From CAZSDW01 sp964605705 (GTDB taxonomy: Bacteria > Fidelibacterota > UBA2242), in assembly GCA_964605705.1 (NCBI GenBank), contig CAZSDW010000058.1, positions 1 to 16,507 of the forward strand: a DNA stretch of 16,507 bases, given 5' to 3'. Positions 6,257-14,429 of this stretch are shown here, piece by piece (the first letter of the stretch is position 1; each line of letters starts with the position of its first letter). The notes beneath the pieces are model-generated. The model searched no databases and was not told the DNA's origin. It worked only from the letters and a program-made list of their open reading frames with translations. The position numbers were made by a program, and so were the translations under genes.

Positions 6257-7111
6257 ATGATCGATATTAAAAATCTCGAGTACACATATCCGGGGAATCC
6301 GGAAAAGACAATTAAAGGTATTGATTTTCAGATAGAAAAAGGCGAAATCTTCGGATTCCTGGGACCATCCGGTGCCGGAAAAAGTACTACCCAGAAAATT
6401 ATCATTGGCATTTTAAAGCATTATGCCGGTCAGGTGCAGGTCTTCGGGAAGGAGCTGCGTGAGCAGAGAAATGACTATTATGAGAAAATTGGGGTTGAGT
6501 TTGAATTTCCGAACCTTTTTGGAAAATTGACGGCTTTGGAAAACCTGAAGTTCTTCCGATCCTTATATTCCGATGATACGGAAGATCCTCATGAATTGCT
6601 GGAGATGATTGGATTGGCTGATGATGCCAATACCCGGGTATCCGCTTACTCCAAGGGGATGAAAATGCGCCTGAATTTTGTCCGGGCACTGTTGAACAAG
6701 CCGGAATTGATTTTCCTGGATGAACCGACGGCTGGGCTTGATCCGGTGAACGCCAAAAACATTAAAAATATCATTATTGCGAAGAGAGCCGAAGGTCGGA
6801 CGATATTTCTGACCACTCATAATATGACGGTGGCGGATAAGGTCTGTGATCGGGTCGCGTTTATTGTGGACGGTAAGATCAATCTGATCGATTCGCCCCG
6901 GGAACTGAAAATCCGCAACGGGAAGAAAATTGTCCGCGTGGAATACCGGGAAAATGGTTCGACTGAGACCCGCGAATTTGAGATGAAGAATATCGGTGAA
7001 AATTTGGAATTTATTAATCTGATTAAATCGAAAAATATTGAAACAATTCACACCCAGGAAGCGAGCCTGGAGGATATCTTCATTCAGGCAACCGGGAGGA
7101 GTCTGAAATGA
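6257..7111 (+). CDS. ABC transporter ATP-binding protein (drug-efflux type)
   Basis: A 284-residue soluble ATPase. Walker A is GPSGAGKST (36-44), the signature motif is YSKGM (131-135, a variant of LSGGQ), Walker B is LIFLDEP (151-157) with D-loop AGLD, and the switch histidine is H188 in TTHNM. At the Q-loop position the sequence reads VEFEFPNLF, with Glu instead of the usual Gln. This pattern is familiar from the exporter group related to the mycobacterial fluoroquinolone export system. The C-terminal part (about 215-284) is an accessory region typical of these exporters. AGGAG precedes the start. It overlaps the first permease by 4 bp (ATGA). It would drive export through the two permeases that follow; the substrate is unknown. 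Confidence 0.92.
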   Translation: MIDIKNLEYTYPGNPEKTIKGIDFQIEKGEIFGFLGPSGAGKSTTQKIIIGILKHYAGQVQVFGKELREQRNDYYEKIGVEFEFPNLFGKLTALENLKFFRSLYSDDTEDPHELLEMIGLADDANTRVSAYSKGMKMRLNFVRALLNKPELIFLDEPTAGLDPVNAKNIKNIIIAKRAEGRTIFLTTHNMTVADKVCDRVAFIVDGKINLIDSPRELKIRNGKKIVRVEYRENGSTETREFEMKNIGENLEFINLIKSKNIETIHTQEASLEDIFIQATGRSLK

Positions 7112-7812
7112 GACTGGCAAATGCAATTAAATATGATCTCCGATTGCAGTTTCGTCACGGATTTTATTATGCCTATCTGATTGTCAGCATTCTTTACATT
7201 GTTATTATCCGCAGTCTGCCGATTGGAATTCGTCAGCAAATACTGGCGGTTACCTTGCTTACCGATCCATCGATTTTAGGATTTTTCTTTTTAGGCGGAA
7301 TTGTGCTTCTGGAAAAAGGACAGAAGACCTTAGAAGGATTGTTTATCACTCCTATTCGAATGGGCGAATATCTCTGGTCAAAGGTAATATCACTGACGGT
7401 TTTAGCGCTCTTATCCAGCCTGATCGTTGTGATTGGAAGTATTGGTTTTACATTTAATTTGCTCTGGTTGTTGCTGGGAATAGGATTAACCTCAATACTG
7501 TTTATCTTTCTGGGTTTCACACTGGTGTCCATCACGAAGACAGTAAATGGTTATATTTTATCTTCACCCCTGTATGTTATTATTACGGTCGTGCCGTTTC
7601 TGAATTATTTTAATGTTGTGAAATCACCGCTGTTTTACCTGATTCCAACCCAGGCTTCCCTGACCTTGATTGATGGCGCTTTCAATCCAAGACCAATCGG
7701 GGCAATGTTGTTATCGGTTGCGCTGTTATTGGTATTTATATTTTTAGCATACCTCTGGGCATCAAGGTGGTTTTATAAATACATCGTGCTTAGAACCGGG
7801 GAGGCATCATGA
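7108..7812 (+). CDS. ABC exporter permease subunit 1 (fluoroquinolone-export-like)
   Basis: A 234-residue integral membrane protein with about six TM segments (about 20-37, 55-68, 92-114, 117-141, 150-168, 198-217). After an amphipathic, charged start (IKYDLRLQFRHGFYY) it has the ABC-2-type motif LEKGQKTLEGLFITPIRMGE (68-87), which matches LDERDEDILSYMAVTPLSKS in the next gene. This shows the two permeases are distant paralogues that likely form a heterodimer. Length and layout fit the permeases of the three-gene fluoroquinolone-type exporters. Both ends overlap neighbours by 4 bp, so ATPase and permeases are translationally coupled. The real substrate cannot be read from sequence. Confidence 0.88.
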   Translation: MRLANAIKYDLRLQFRHGFYYAYLIVSILYIVIIRSLPIGIRQQILAVTLLTDPSILGFFFLGGIVLLEKGQKTLEGLFITPIRMGEYLWSKVISLTVLALLSSLIVVIGSIGFTFNLLWLLLGIGLTSILFIFLGFTLVSITKTVNGYILSSPLYVIITVVPFLNYFNVVKSPLFYLIPTQASLTLIDGAFNPRPIGAMLLSVALLLVFIFLAYLWASRWFYKYIVLRTGEAS

Positions 7813-8528
7813 AAAAATTTAGCGCACTTGTCTGGACGGATATGAAAAATGTCTCCCGTGACAGCTTCCTGATTTTGATCTATGGTATTCTCCTGCTTAT
7901 TGCCATACTGTTTCGATTTGGTATTCCAATGGTGGCTGAACTGGTAAAGCCGTGGGTTGACCTGACGGAGCATTATACTTTTATCATGAGTTTTCTGGCG
8001 TTTCTGACGCCCGGTTTTGTGGGGATGGTCATGGGATTTATATTGCTGGATGAACGGGATGAGGATATTCTGAGTTACATGGCGGTGACGCCGCTGTCAA
8101 AATCCGGTTATTTGTTTTACAGAATTGTCAGCCAGATGATTATCAGTTTTCTCCTGATGTATGTGATTTTGTTTATTGCTCACCTGACGCCGGTTCCGGT
8201 AATCCGGCTGATTCCGGTCGGATTAATGGCATCCCTGGAAGCGCCGATTATGGCGCTGTTTCTGGCGGCTTTTGCCAATAATAAAGTTGAAGGTCTGGCG
8301 GTGTATAAACTGACCAGCATTATTTTCCTGGCGCCCTTTGTGGGCTATTTTGTCAAATCCAACTGGGCGTTCCTGGCAGGTATTCTGCCGCCGTTCTGGG
8401 TATCAAAAGCCTTTCTGTCGAGTTATGAACCTCACACGGGTTACTGGATTTTCATCATGATCGGTTTTATCATTCATGGTGGATTTATTTACCTGATGTT
8501 GAATCGCTTCAATAAGCGAATATCCTGA
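7809..8528 (+). CDS. ABC exporter permease subunit 2 (fluoroquinolone-export-like)
   Basis: A 239-residue membrane protein and partner of the preceding permease. The N-terminus (ALVWTDMKNVSRDSFL) is cytoplasmic and basic. TM segments lie at about 21-37, 60-80, 106-125, 133-155, 168-183 and 212-230, with the ABC-2-type loop LDERDEDILSYMAVTPLSKS at 80-99. The start ATG overlaps the stop of subunit 1 (ATGA). It is the last gene of the regulator-ATPase-permease-permease operon. A 187-bp gap with its own promoter separates it from the sensor gene. No clear terminator hairpin follows. Confidence 0.88.
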   Translation: MKKFSALVWTDMKNVSRDSFLILIYGILLLIAILFRFGIPMVAELVKPWVDLTEHYTFIMSFLAFLTPGFVGMVMGFILLDERDEDILSYMAVTPLSKSGYLFYRIVSQMIISFLLMYVILFIAHLTPVPVIRLIPVGLMASLEAPIMALFLAAFANNKVEGLAVYKLTSIIFLAPFVGYFVKSNWAFLAGILPPFWVSKAFLSSYEPHTGYWIFIMIGFIIHGGFIYLMLNRFNKRIS

Positions 8529-8660
8529 TGGGTCGGTAAAGTTTCGAGGATGAAATTTGCAAAAGCGACCGGACTGAAATAATCAATTCTAATAGCATAT
8601 GAAATTTGGCTAATATATCCAATAATATCAGGTGTCCGTCTTTTATGGTCTTATTTTTTG

Positions 8661-8689
8661 TTGACATAAAGGTGACAGCTGTGTAAGAT
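8661..8689 (+). promoter_or_regulatory. Predicted promoter of the 7TM-PAS sensor gene
   Basis: TTGACA (8661-8666, consensus), 17 nt, then TAAGAT (8684-8689). The leader to ATG 8716 would be only about 20 nt and contains GGGAAG (8695-8700) as a weak ribosome site. Confidence 0.6.
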
Positions 8690-8715
8690 TAAAGGGAAGA
8701 ACGAGATATGATGCA

Positions 8716-10002
8716 ATGGAATTTACGCTGAGTATATATTTTATTCCCCTGTTTATAGCGGTGTTTTTATCGGCGTTTGTAGCGCACCACGCCTGGTATC
8801 ACCGGAAGCATCCACAGGGAAAAGCAATTCTAGCTTTGTCGCTGGCAGCTTGCTGGTGGGCCGGAGTCAATATTCTGGAATATGGATGCAGTTCACTGGC
8901 TATTAAGGAGTTTTGGGCTGCACTTGAATATTTTGGGATTGAAGCCATTCCCATTGCCTGGTTGGCTGTAATCCTAATTTTCACGGATAATCGAAAATGG
9001 ATTTCTTTGCGGAATATTTTGTTAGTGAGTATCATACCAGCCTTGACCATTATTCTGATGGTTACAAATTCCTGTCACGGACTTATGCGTACCCATATCG
9101 CTCTGGATACAAACGGACCATTTTCAGTCATTACCAAAGACTATGGTCCCTGGTTTTGGGTTGCAATGAGTTATAATAATTTGTTGATGATTGTATCGGC
9201 ACTTTTACTTATCCAGCGACTTGGGCGATCCCCAAAAATGCAGCGCGGACAAATCTTTCTGATGCTGATTGTTTTCATCGTCCCGTGGTTTGGTAATTAT
9301 ATGTTTATTTTTAAATTCGGACCGTTCCAAAGAATTGACATGACGACGACGCTGTTATCAGTTTCCGGAGCCCTGATGACTTTTGGCTTGATTCGGTTCA
9401 AACTGATGAATGTGATTCCCATCGGGCGAAATTTTATTATGGAAAAAATGAATGATCCTATTCTGATCACCGATAGTTTGAACCGGATTGTTGATTTTAA
9501 TCGCAGTTGTGTTCAGCTTTTCAAACTGGATAATAAATGTTTAACCAAAGCCGCGGATGATGTTTTGACGCCTGTCAAAAATTTTTTTAGTGATATAAAC
9601 AGACAGGATAATTTCAGCCAGAAATTTACCATCGGAGTTGATAAAGAGATAAGGCACTATGAACTGCGGGTCAATGCGTTATTTAATGACCGACAGAAGT
9701 TCATGGGACGGGTGTTCCATTTTAGAGATATCACCTTGCAGCGTAATTCTGAGATTGAGCGTGAAAAAATGATTCGGGATCTTCAGGATGCCCTTAATAC
9801 TGTTGACACGCTTAGTGGATTTTTGCCGATTTGTTCACACTGCAAGAAAATCCGGGATGATGACGGATATTGGAATGACCTGGAATTGTATCTCAGCGAA
9901 CATTCTAATATCCAGTTTACCCACGGCTTATGTAATGATTGTCTGCAGAAATATTATCCTGAGGAATATGAGCGTGCCCAATTAAAAGGGAAAAATGAAT
10001 AA
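8716..10002 (+). CDS. 7TM sensor-PAS protein with C-terminal CxxC...CxxC module, no kinase domain
   Basis: A 428-residue protein. Residues 1-230 carry seven TM helices of the histidine-kinase N-terminal 7TM type (with PLFIAVFLSAF, WFWVAMSYNN and the GLIRFKLMNVIPIGR exit). Residues 240-345 form a PAS domain (NDPILITDSLNRIVDFNRS to GRVFHFRDIT). A short coiled coil (345-366) leads to a C-terminal module, LPICSHCKKIRDDDGYW (370-386) to LCNDCL (405-410), with C373/C376 and C406/C409 as likely metal ligands. This module is known at the ends of PAS and receiver proteins, mainly in Deltaproteobacteria, without assigned function. No HisKA, HATPase, GGDEF or other output is present, so it may signal through the Cys4 module or a partner. 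It stands alone, downstream of the exporter operon. Confidence 0.85.
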   Translation: MEFTLSIYFIPLFIAVFLSAFVAHHAWYHRKHPQGKAILALSLAACWWAGVNILEYGCSSLAIKEFWAALEYFGIEAIPIAWLAVILIFTDNRKWISLRNILLVSIIPALTIILMVTNSCHGLMRTHIALDTNGPFSVITKDYGPWFWVAMSYNNLLMIVSALLLIQRLGRSPKMQRGQIFLMLIVFIVPWFGNYMFIFKFGPFQRIDMTTTLLSVSGALMTFGLIRFKLMNVIPIGRNFIMEKMNDPILITDSLNRIVDFNRSCVQLFKLDNKCLTKAADDVLTPVKNFFSDINRQDNFSQKFTIGVDKEIRHYELRVNALFNDRQKFMGRVFHFRDITLQRNSEIEREKMIRDLQDALNTVDTLSGFLPICSHCKKIRDDDGYWNDLELYLSEHSNIQFTHGLCNDCLQKYYPEEYERAQLKGKNE

Positions 10003-10113
10003 CGTTGGATCCACTGTATCGTCAATTGGTTTTAAAACGAAAATGAAATTGAAATAATAGCCCACTGAAAGTGCCACGAACGGAATAAAATCGTAAATCT
10101 TTTGATAAATAAT

Positions 10114-11268
10114 TCAAAGAGCATCGTTAAGAATTGCATTCATATCCCTATCGGTCAGTTCAATCGGATTGCCTTTCATGCTGCTGGATATCTTCGATTT
10201 CTCAATGATAAAAGGAATATCGTTTTCAGAAATTCCGTAATTTCTGAGTGGTTTGATCGGCAGAATTTTATATAAATTATTTAACCAGTCAATGATGCAA
10301 TCGTCTGATCCATCGGTTATCCCGGTCAGCAGTTGGGCGACATTTCGATAACGTTGAAGTGACGGTGATTCCGGGGAGCGCTGTTTCAGAATGTGAATAT
10401 TTGCCGCCGTAACAAAGGGTAGGAGCCGGGCGCAGATCATTCCATGCGGGGCATCGAACAGACCGCCAATCGGTCCGGCAAATCCATGGACTGCGCCGAG
10501 TCCGGCATTGGCAAGTGCAAGCCCGCTGAACATACTCGCCAGACACATATCTTCACGGGCTTTCAGATTCCCGCTATCCTGAAACGCTTGTTTCAAAGAG
10601 CGTGCGATGTAGGAAATACCTTCACGACAGATACTGTCAACGATCGGATTGGGTGATTTAGTCGTGAAACCTTCGATCAATTGGGTGAGTGCATCCAATC
10701 CGCTACTAGCGGTGATTTCCGGCGGCAAAGAGAGGGTAAGTTCAGGATCGATGATTGCGACTGCCGGAATCATCCAGCGGTGCCGCAAGCTGACTTTGAC
10801 ATGATGTTCGGGACTGGCAAGTACCGCATTTCGGGTGACCTCGCTACCGGTTCCGGCGGTTGTCGGCAGGGCGATCAGGGGCAGTGGTTTTTTAGTCAGG
10901 GAATTACCATCCCCGATTACTTCCAAATAGTAGAAGATGTCGCCAGTGTTGGTTGCCAGTGCCGACACTGCTTTGGCTGTATCAATAACACTGCCACCGC
11001 CGACAGCAATGATGACTTCCACTGATTCAGCACGGGCAAGCCGGGTGTATTTTTCGACGAGATGAGTACTTGGTTCCGCTTCAACTTTAACGGTAATAAC
11101 GTTTAGACCTAACTGGTGAATTTCATCGATAAGCCACCCGGATCGTTTTGGAGTTGACCCGGTGAATATAAGAACTGTTCGACCGAACTCTTGTGCTATT
11201 CCAGCTGTTTTATGTCTGGCGCCGCATCCAAAAATAATTCGACCCGCTGTAGCGAATTCGAAGTCCAT
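10114..11268 (-). CDS. Iron-containing (group III) alcohol dehydrogenase family protein
   Basis: A 384-residue NAD(P)-dependent dehydrogenase, full length for the family. The nucleotide-binding loop is GGGSVIDTAKA (90-100), and LPTTAGTGSEVT (134-145) is the family signature. Metal ligands expected from E. coli FucO (D-x3-H, H, H) align with D192, Q196, H261 (AVHGFAGP) and H275 (APHG). The second ligand His is therefore Gln, in DALTQLIEG. This variant occurs in a branch of the family, and the D/H/H set recalls zinc-using glycerol dehydrogenase, so the metal may not be iron. The substrate is an alcohol or aldehyde that cannot be specified. It starts 4 bp after the GH30 stop and should be co-transcribed with it. 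Confidence 0.9.
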   Translation of the reverse strand: MDFEFATAGRIIFGCGARHKTAGIAQEFGRTVLIFTGSTPKRSGWLIDEIHQLGLNVITVKVEAEPSTHLVEKYTRLARAESVEVIIAVGGGSVIDTAKAVSALATNTGDIFYYLEVIGDGNSLTKKPLPLIALPTTAGTGSEVTRNAVLASPEHHVKVSLRHRWMIPAVAIIDPELTLSLPPEITASSGLDALTQLIEGFTTKSPNPIVDSICREGISYIARSLKQAFQDSGNLKAREDMCLASMFSGLALANAGLGAVHGFAGPIGGLFDAPHGMICARLLPFVTAANIHILKQRSPESPSLQRYRNVAQLLTGITDGSDDCIIDWLNNLYKILPIKPLRNYGISENDIPFIIEKSKISSSMKGNPIELTDRDMNAILNDAL

Positions 11269-11272
11269 TTGA

Positions 11273-12751
11273 TTATTTAATAATGAGGGTCATAATCGAA
11301 TGTGCCGGGCTGACAGTTTCAACGTTTTTACCGTCAATCCAGGTCTTATAAGTTATATCGATTCCCATCTGGTTCAGTACCACAACAGCAATTGTTTTAT
11401 CAGGATTCAAAAACGCAGTTGCCAGTAGATCGTCACTATTGGATGAGCAGGCGACTCTTTTTGCGCCGCGATGAATAAATTTGGAAAAGTGACCCATATA
11501 ATAATAGGAAATCATATAATGGACCTCATCAGTCTGCGTATTCCCGATGACCGGCGCAAGACAGAAGTTACTGACATGGTTCGGACCGCCGGTTTCATCC
11601 AGCAAAATATTCCAATCGACCCAGCCCACTGTACCATTATTCAGATCGTGCAGGATTGATTCCGCGTACCTCTCACCCCAGTGCCAGACATAAATACTGT
11701 CCAGATTAAAAGGATAACCGCAACCCTCGGTGAATAGCAGTCCCTTGTCGGGGAATGCTTCATAATGCAGTTTGACATTGTCAAAGTGGTCACCGGTGTA
11801 CCAGTGAAAGCCGGTTCCCCAGACATATTTAGACGCCTCGGGATCGCAATATACTGCTTGTGCCCGCTGGTACAGGAGTCCCCGGTTGTGATCCCAGATG
11901 ATAATCCTGGTATCAGGATAATCTGATTTTTTAATGGTCGGTCCCAGGTAATATTTTACAAAGTTTTTTTCTTCCTCAGCCGTGTAGATGCAGGATTCCC
12001 AGGTCTGGGTTGCCATGGGTTCGTTTTGCACTGTCAAGCCCCAAATCGGAATACTTTCTTTATGGTATTCATCAATAAATCTGACATAGTAATTAGCCCA
12101 AGTCTGGTAGTATTCCGGCTTCAGTTTGCCGCCCTGTAACATGTTATTGTTGGTTTTCATCCAGGCAGGCGGACTCCAGGGCGAGGCAAACAACTTCAGT
12201 TTTTTGTCTGTGGCTGAAATGGCACGTTTGATCAGGGGTAGCTTGAATGCCCGGTCTTTTTCGATGCTGAAATGAGCTAGCAGGGTGTCATCGGGAACTT
12301 CAGTGTAAGCATAGCTTTCGCTTGAAAAATCGCAGCTGTGAATCGGAACCCGGCAAAGATTATAGCCAATGCCGTTTTCAGCATCAAAGTAAGCCGAGAT
12401 TATCTCAGCTTGCTTTTGTTCTGATAATTTGTAAAAAGTTTCCGCTGCTGCATCTGTCAGCGCACCGCCGAATCCGAGCATAGTCTGGAAGGATTTGTTC
12501 GGATCAACCATGATGGTAGGGAAATGTTCGTCGGGTTGATTTAATTCTGTGAACTCAGAATTCTCCAGTTTGCTGAGACGGTGGTCTGATCCTTTGGCGG
12601 TCAGGTAAATTTCTGCATTTTTCAAATTCAATTTCAACCTCGAGGCACTTATATTTTTATCCATTGCAGAATTGCAGGAAGCCAGGGCAACAATGAATAA
12701 AATGCCAAGCACTGCCAAAGGTGTTTGATTTTTCATGTTCGATGTTTTCAT
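11273..12751 (-). CDS. Glycoside hydrolase family 30 (glucosylceramidase-like beta-glycosidase), lipoprotein
   Basis: A 492-residue exported enzyme. The signal ends in a good lipobox (ALASC, Cys26), so it should be membrane anchored, probably facing outwards. The GH30 catalytic barrel runs from FGGALTDAAAETF (94-106) through RVPIHSCDFS (134-143) and ASPWSPPAWMK (189-199), with acid/base E244 in TVQNEP and nucleophile E342 in FTEGCG. The C-terminal beta-sandwich typical of GH30 follows (about 405-492, with TAFLNPDKTIAVVVLNQ). It should cleave beta-linked glucose or related sugars from glycans or glycolipids with retention of configuration. The ATG has GGGGGA 9 nt upstream; a second in-frame ATG at codon 6 lacks one. 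It is the first gene of a pair with the alcohol dehydrogenase. Confidence 0.93.
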   Translation of the reverse strand: MKTSNMKNQTPLAVLGILFIVALASCNSAMDKNISASRLKLNLKNAEIYLTAKGSDHRLSKLENSEFTELNQPDEHFPTIMVDPNKSFQTMLGFGGALTDAAAETFYKLSEQKQAEIISAYFDAENGIGYNLCRVPIHSCDFSSESYAYTEVPDDTLLAHFSIEKDRAFKLPLIKRAISATDKKLKLFASPWSPPAWMKTNNNMLQGGKLKPEYYQTWANYYVRFIDEYHKESIPIWGLTVQNEPMATQTWESCIYTAEEEKNFVKYYLGPTIKKSDYPDTRIIIWDHNRGLLYQRAQAVYCDPEASKYVWGTGFHWYTGDHFDNVKLHYEAFPDKGLLFTEGCGYPFNLDSIYVWHWGERYAESILHDLNNGTVGWVDWNILLDETGGPNHVSNFCLAPVIGNTQTDEVHYMISYYYMGHFSKFIHRGAKRVACSSNSDDLLATAFLNPDKTIAVVVLNQMGIDITYKTWIDGKNVETVSPAHSIMTLIIK

Positions 12752-12797
12752 CTCGAAAAATCCCCCATATAATTTGTACGTTCCTTGTCATAACGGG

Positions 12798-12825
12798 AAT
12801 TTAGAGACTCATGCGTAGTTTTCAA
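12798..12825 (-). promoter_or_regulatory. Possible promoter of the GH30-alcohol dehydrogenase unit
   Basis: On the minus strand TTGAAA (12825-12820), 16 nt, then TAAATT (12803-12798), about 47 nt before the GH30 ATG. Both boxes are moderate matches. Confidence 0.35.
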
Positions 12826-12849
12826 ATATTAAATAAGGTTCGAGAAAGT

Positions 12850-12863
12850 CAGACAGTTGTCTG
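12850..12863. promoter_or_regulatory. Dyad CAGACA-GT-TGTCTG upstream of the GH30 promoter
   Basis: Exact 6-bp arms around 2 bp, centred about 30 bp upstream of the predicted -35 box. This is a position usual for an activator. No regulator gene is adjacent. Confidence 0.35.
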
Positions 12864-12959
12864 CTTCACTTGCGATTCAAACGATATCCTGGAAAAATCG
12901 AAAAACGGTTTCAGCACATTTTATTGAAATAATTTGACTTTGGGACTTGCAATGTCTGA

Positions 12960-13544
12960 TTAAAAAAGCCAGTACCGGTTTACATTATTTTTATAATGTC
13001 GATAGGATTCTCCATGCAAAGTTTCCAGGTATTTTTCCTCTTTCAGGACAAGCTGGTGGAGGGGGATCATTCCAACAATCATAAGAAGTCCAATTACTAA
13101 ATTGGCTGAAAATAAAAACATGGACACAAAAAATGTATAATAAGCCAGAAAATAGGGATTACGGCATTTTGAATAAATTCCATGACGGATCAGTTCGGTT
13201 TTTTCACCTTCGGGAATACCTACACGCCAGGAATCGCGGAGTGTCAGAGAGGAAATAACGCAGGTGATTGTAGCCAAAATCATCAGAAAAATAGAAAGTA
13301 CTTTAACAACAGAATGATTTAAAAATGGGATAGACGAGTATGAAATAACCGGAATCCGACTCCAGATACTGAGCAAAAATACAGCGACAATAAATGTAAA
13401 GGTCAGGATAGTGATATAAATAAAAGGGTCATGACCGATAATTGATTTCCTGAGTTGTTGTTTTAGAATAAAATTGCGTCCGAAGAAGAAAATGAAAAAA
13501 ACAGCCAGAATTGCCGAGGCGATAATTTTCAGTTGATGTTCCAT
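12960..13544 (-). CDS. Isoprenylcysteine carboxylmethyltransferase/PEMT-type membrane methyltransferase
   Basis: The product has 194 residues with ATG at 13544. The frame stays open upstream to 13865, but that part overlaps the preceding methyltransferase in another frame and reads as low-complexity noise. Hydrophobic segments lie at about 6-21, 41-60, 79-98 and 131-165. The C-terminal SAM-binding signature of ICMT/PEMT-like enzymes is present: LIRHGIYSKCRNPYF (118-132), then EEKYLETLHGESYRHY (169-184) and RYW near the end. Members methylate membrane-associated thiols, lipids or small molecules; bacterial substrates are mostly unknown. It starts 4 bp after the stop of the soluble methyltransferase, so the two should be made together. 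Confidence 0.82.
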   Translation of the reverse strand: MEHQLKIIASAILAVFFIFFFGRNFILKQQLRKSIIGHDPFIYITILTFTFIVAVFLLSIWSRIPVISYSSIPFLNHSVVKVLSIFLMILATITCVISSLTLRDSWRVGIPEGEKTELIRHGIYSKCRNPYFLAYYTFFVSMFLFSANLVIGLLMIVGMIPLHQLVLKEEKYLETLHGESYRHYKNNVNRYWLF

Positions 13545-13548
13545 ATTA

Positions 13549-14231
13549 TTAATAACTCGCTTTAAAATATAAAAGGTTGCCATTTTGGTCAGGGAGACTT
13601 TCGAAGACCATACCGTATTTTTGGAAAAGTTCTTTGTACTCGATTTCGGAGTAGAGCGTGCCGTGGATTGTGCTTTTCGAACCCTCCCGCTCCGGCACAG
13701 GAATGCTGCAATAGATCGTGGCGCCTGCAAGCATGACGCGCTGAATCTCGCATAATACCTTGTGAATGTCCGGGAAAAAATTGAGGGAAAGATGGCACAT
13801 GACAATGTCAAACTGTTTGTCGGCAAAGGGTAAATCATCGGCGCTGACGACAAAACAATCGGCATTTTGAAACCCGAATTTCTGAAGACGTTTCACTGCC
13901 CGGCGCAGCAACCCGGTACTGATATCAATCCCGCTGTAGTGATTATCACTATTCAGAAAGTAAACCGCATTCCCGCTGCCGGTGCCCAGTTCGAGAATCG
14001 CTTTGTTATGGGTGTTTTGCAGCTGTTTTTTAAGGATTTCAAAATGCCGCTTGATATCGCCGCCGAACTTTTTAGGAAACACCGATTTTGCCATGATTTT
14101 ATCATATGCGAAACTGAACATATCTCCCAGCCAGGGCTTGAATTTTTTAATTTTTCTCTGCTCGTTGAGAATATAGTAAATCCCTTTTTTCTGAATATTA
14201 TTCAGATTCGGTTTGAGTTTGAATAACGGTT
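13549..14231 (-). CDS. Class I SAM-dependent methyltransferase, 5' end cut by the scaffold gap
   Basis: The Rossmann methyltransferase domain is clear: motif I ILELGTGSG (42-50, counted from the ATG at 14121), acidic D66 in SGIDIS, VSADDLPFADKQFDIVMCHL (92-111) for the later motifs, and a Methyltransf_11-like end. The first in-frame ATG is at 14121. However, the frame stays open through 14122-14231 into the N run, reading coding-like sequence such as GIYYILNEQRKIKKFKPWLG directly before MFSFAYDKIMAKSVFPKKFG. GGGAG is only 2-3 nt from ATG 14121, too close for a good ribosome site. The real start is therefore probably inside or beyond the gap. If not, the gene is 13549-14121 (190 residues). Substrate unknown; coupled to the membrane methyltransferase downstream. 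Confidence 0.8.
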
Positions 14232-14331
14232 NNNNNNNNNNNNNNNNNNNNNNNNNNNNNNNNNNNNNNNNNNNNNNNNNNNNNNNNNNNNNNNNNNNNN
14301 NNNNNNNNNNNNNNNNNNNNNNNNNNNNNNN
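14232..14331. other. Assembly gap (100 N)
   Basis: Exactly 100 undetermined bases, the usual placeholder for a scaffold join of unknown true length. Linkage of the genes on the two sides is therefore an assembler inference. The 98 bp between the gap and the next gene hold nothing recognisable. Confidence 0.98.
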
Positions 14332-14429
14332 AAATCCTTTTTAAAATTACTGAAATAAATACTCATATCGACAGTATAACAGACGTATTAAAAACCATAT
14401 TATTGTCTGAGATGGAAAATCCAGGTATT

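Noticed and set aside
8529..8660. Terminator hairpin after the exporter operon (GGTCG...CGACC)
   Set aside because: The arms are 5 bp and about 30 nt apart with no T-run; not convincing.
10003..10113. Terminator between the convergent sensor and alcohol dehydrogenase genes
   Set aside because: Only CACT-GAA-AGTG (4 bp) is present with no T-run on either strand.
10681..11025. Plus-strand open frame of 114 codons inside the alcohol dehydrogenase gene
   Set aside because: Antisense shadow; the minus-strand protein carries all family motifs.
13545..13865. N-terminal extension of the membrane methyltransferase frame
   Set aside because: It overlaps the preceding methyltransferase in another frame and reads as serine/arginine-rich noise; ATG 13544 starts the conserved hydrophobic protein 4 bp after the upstream stop.
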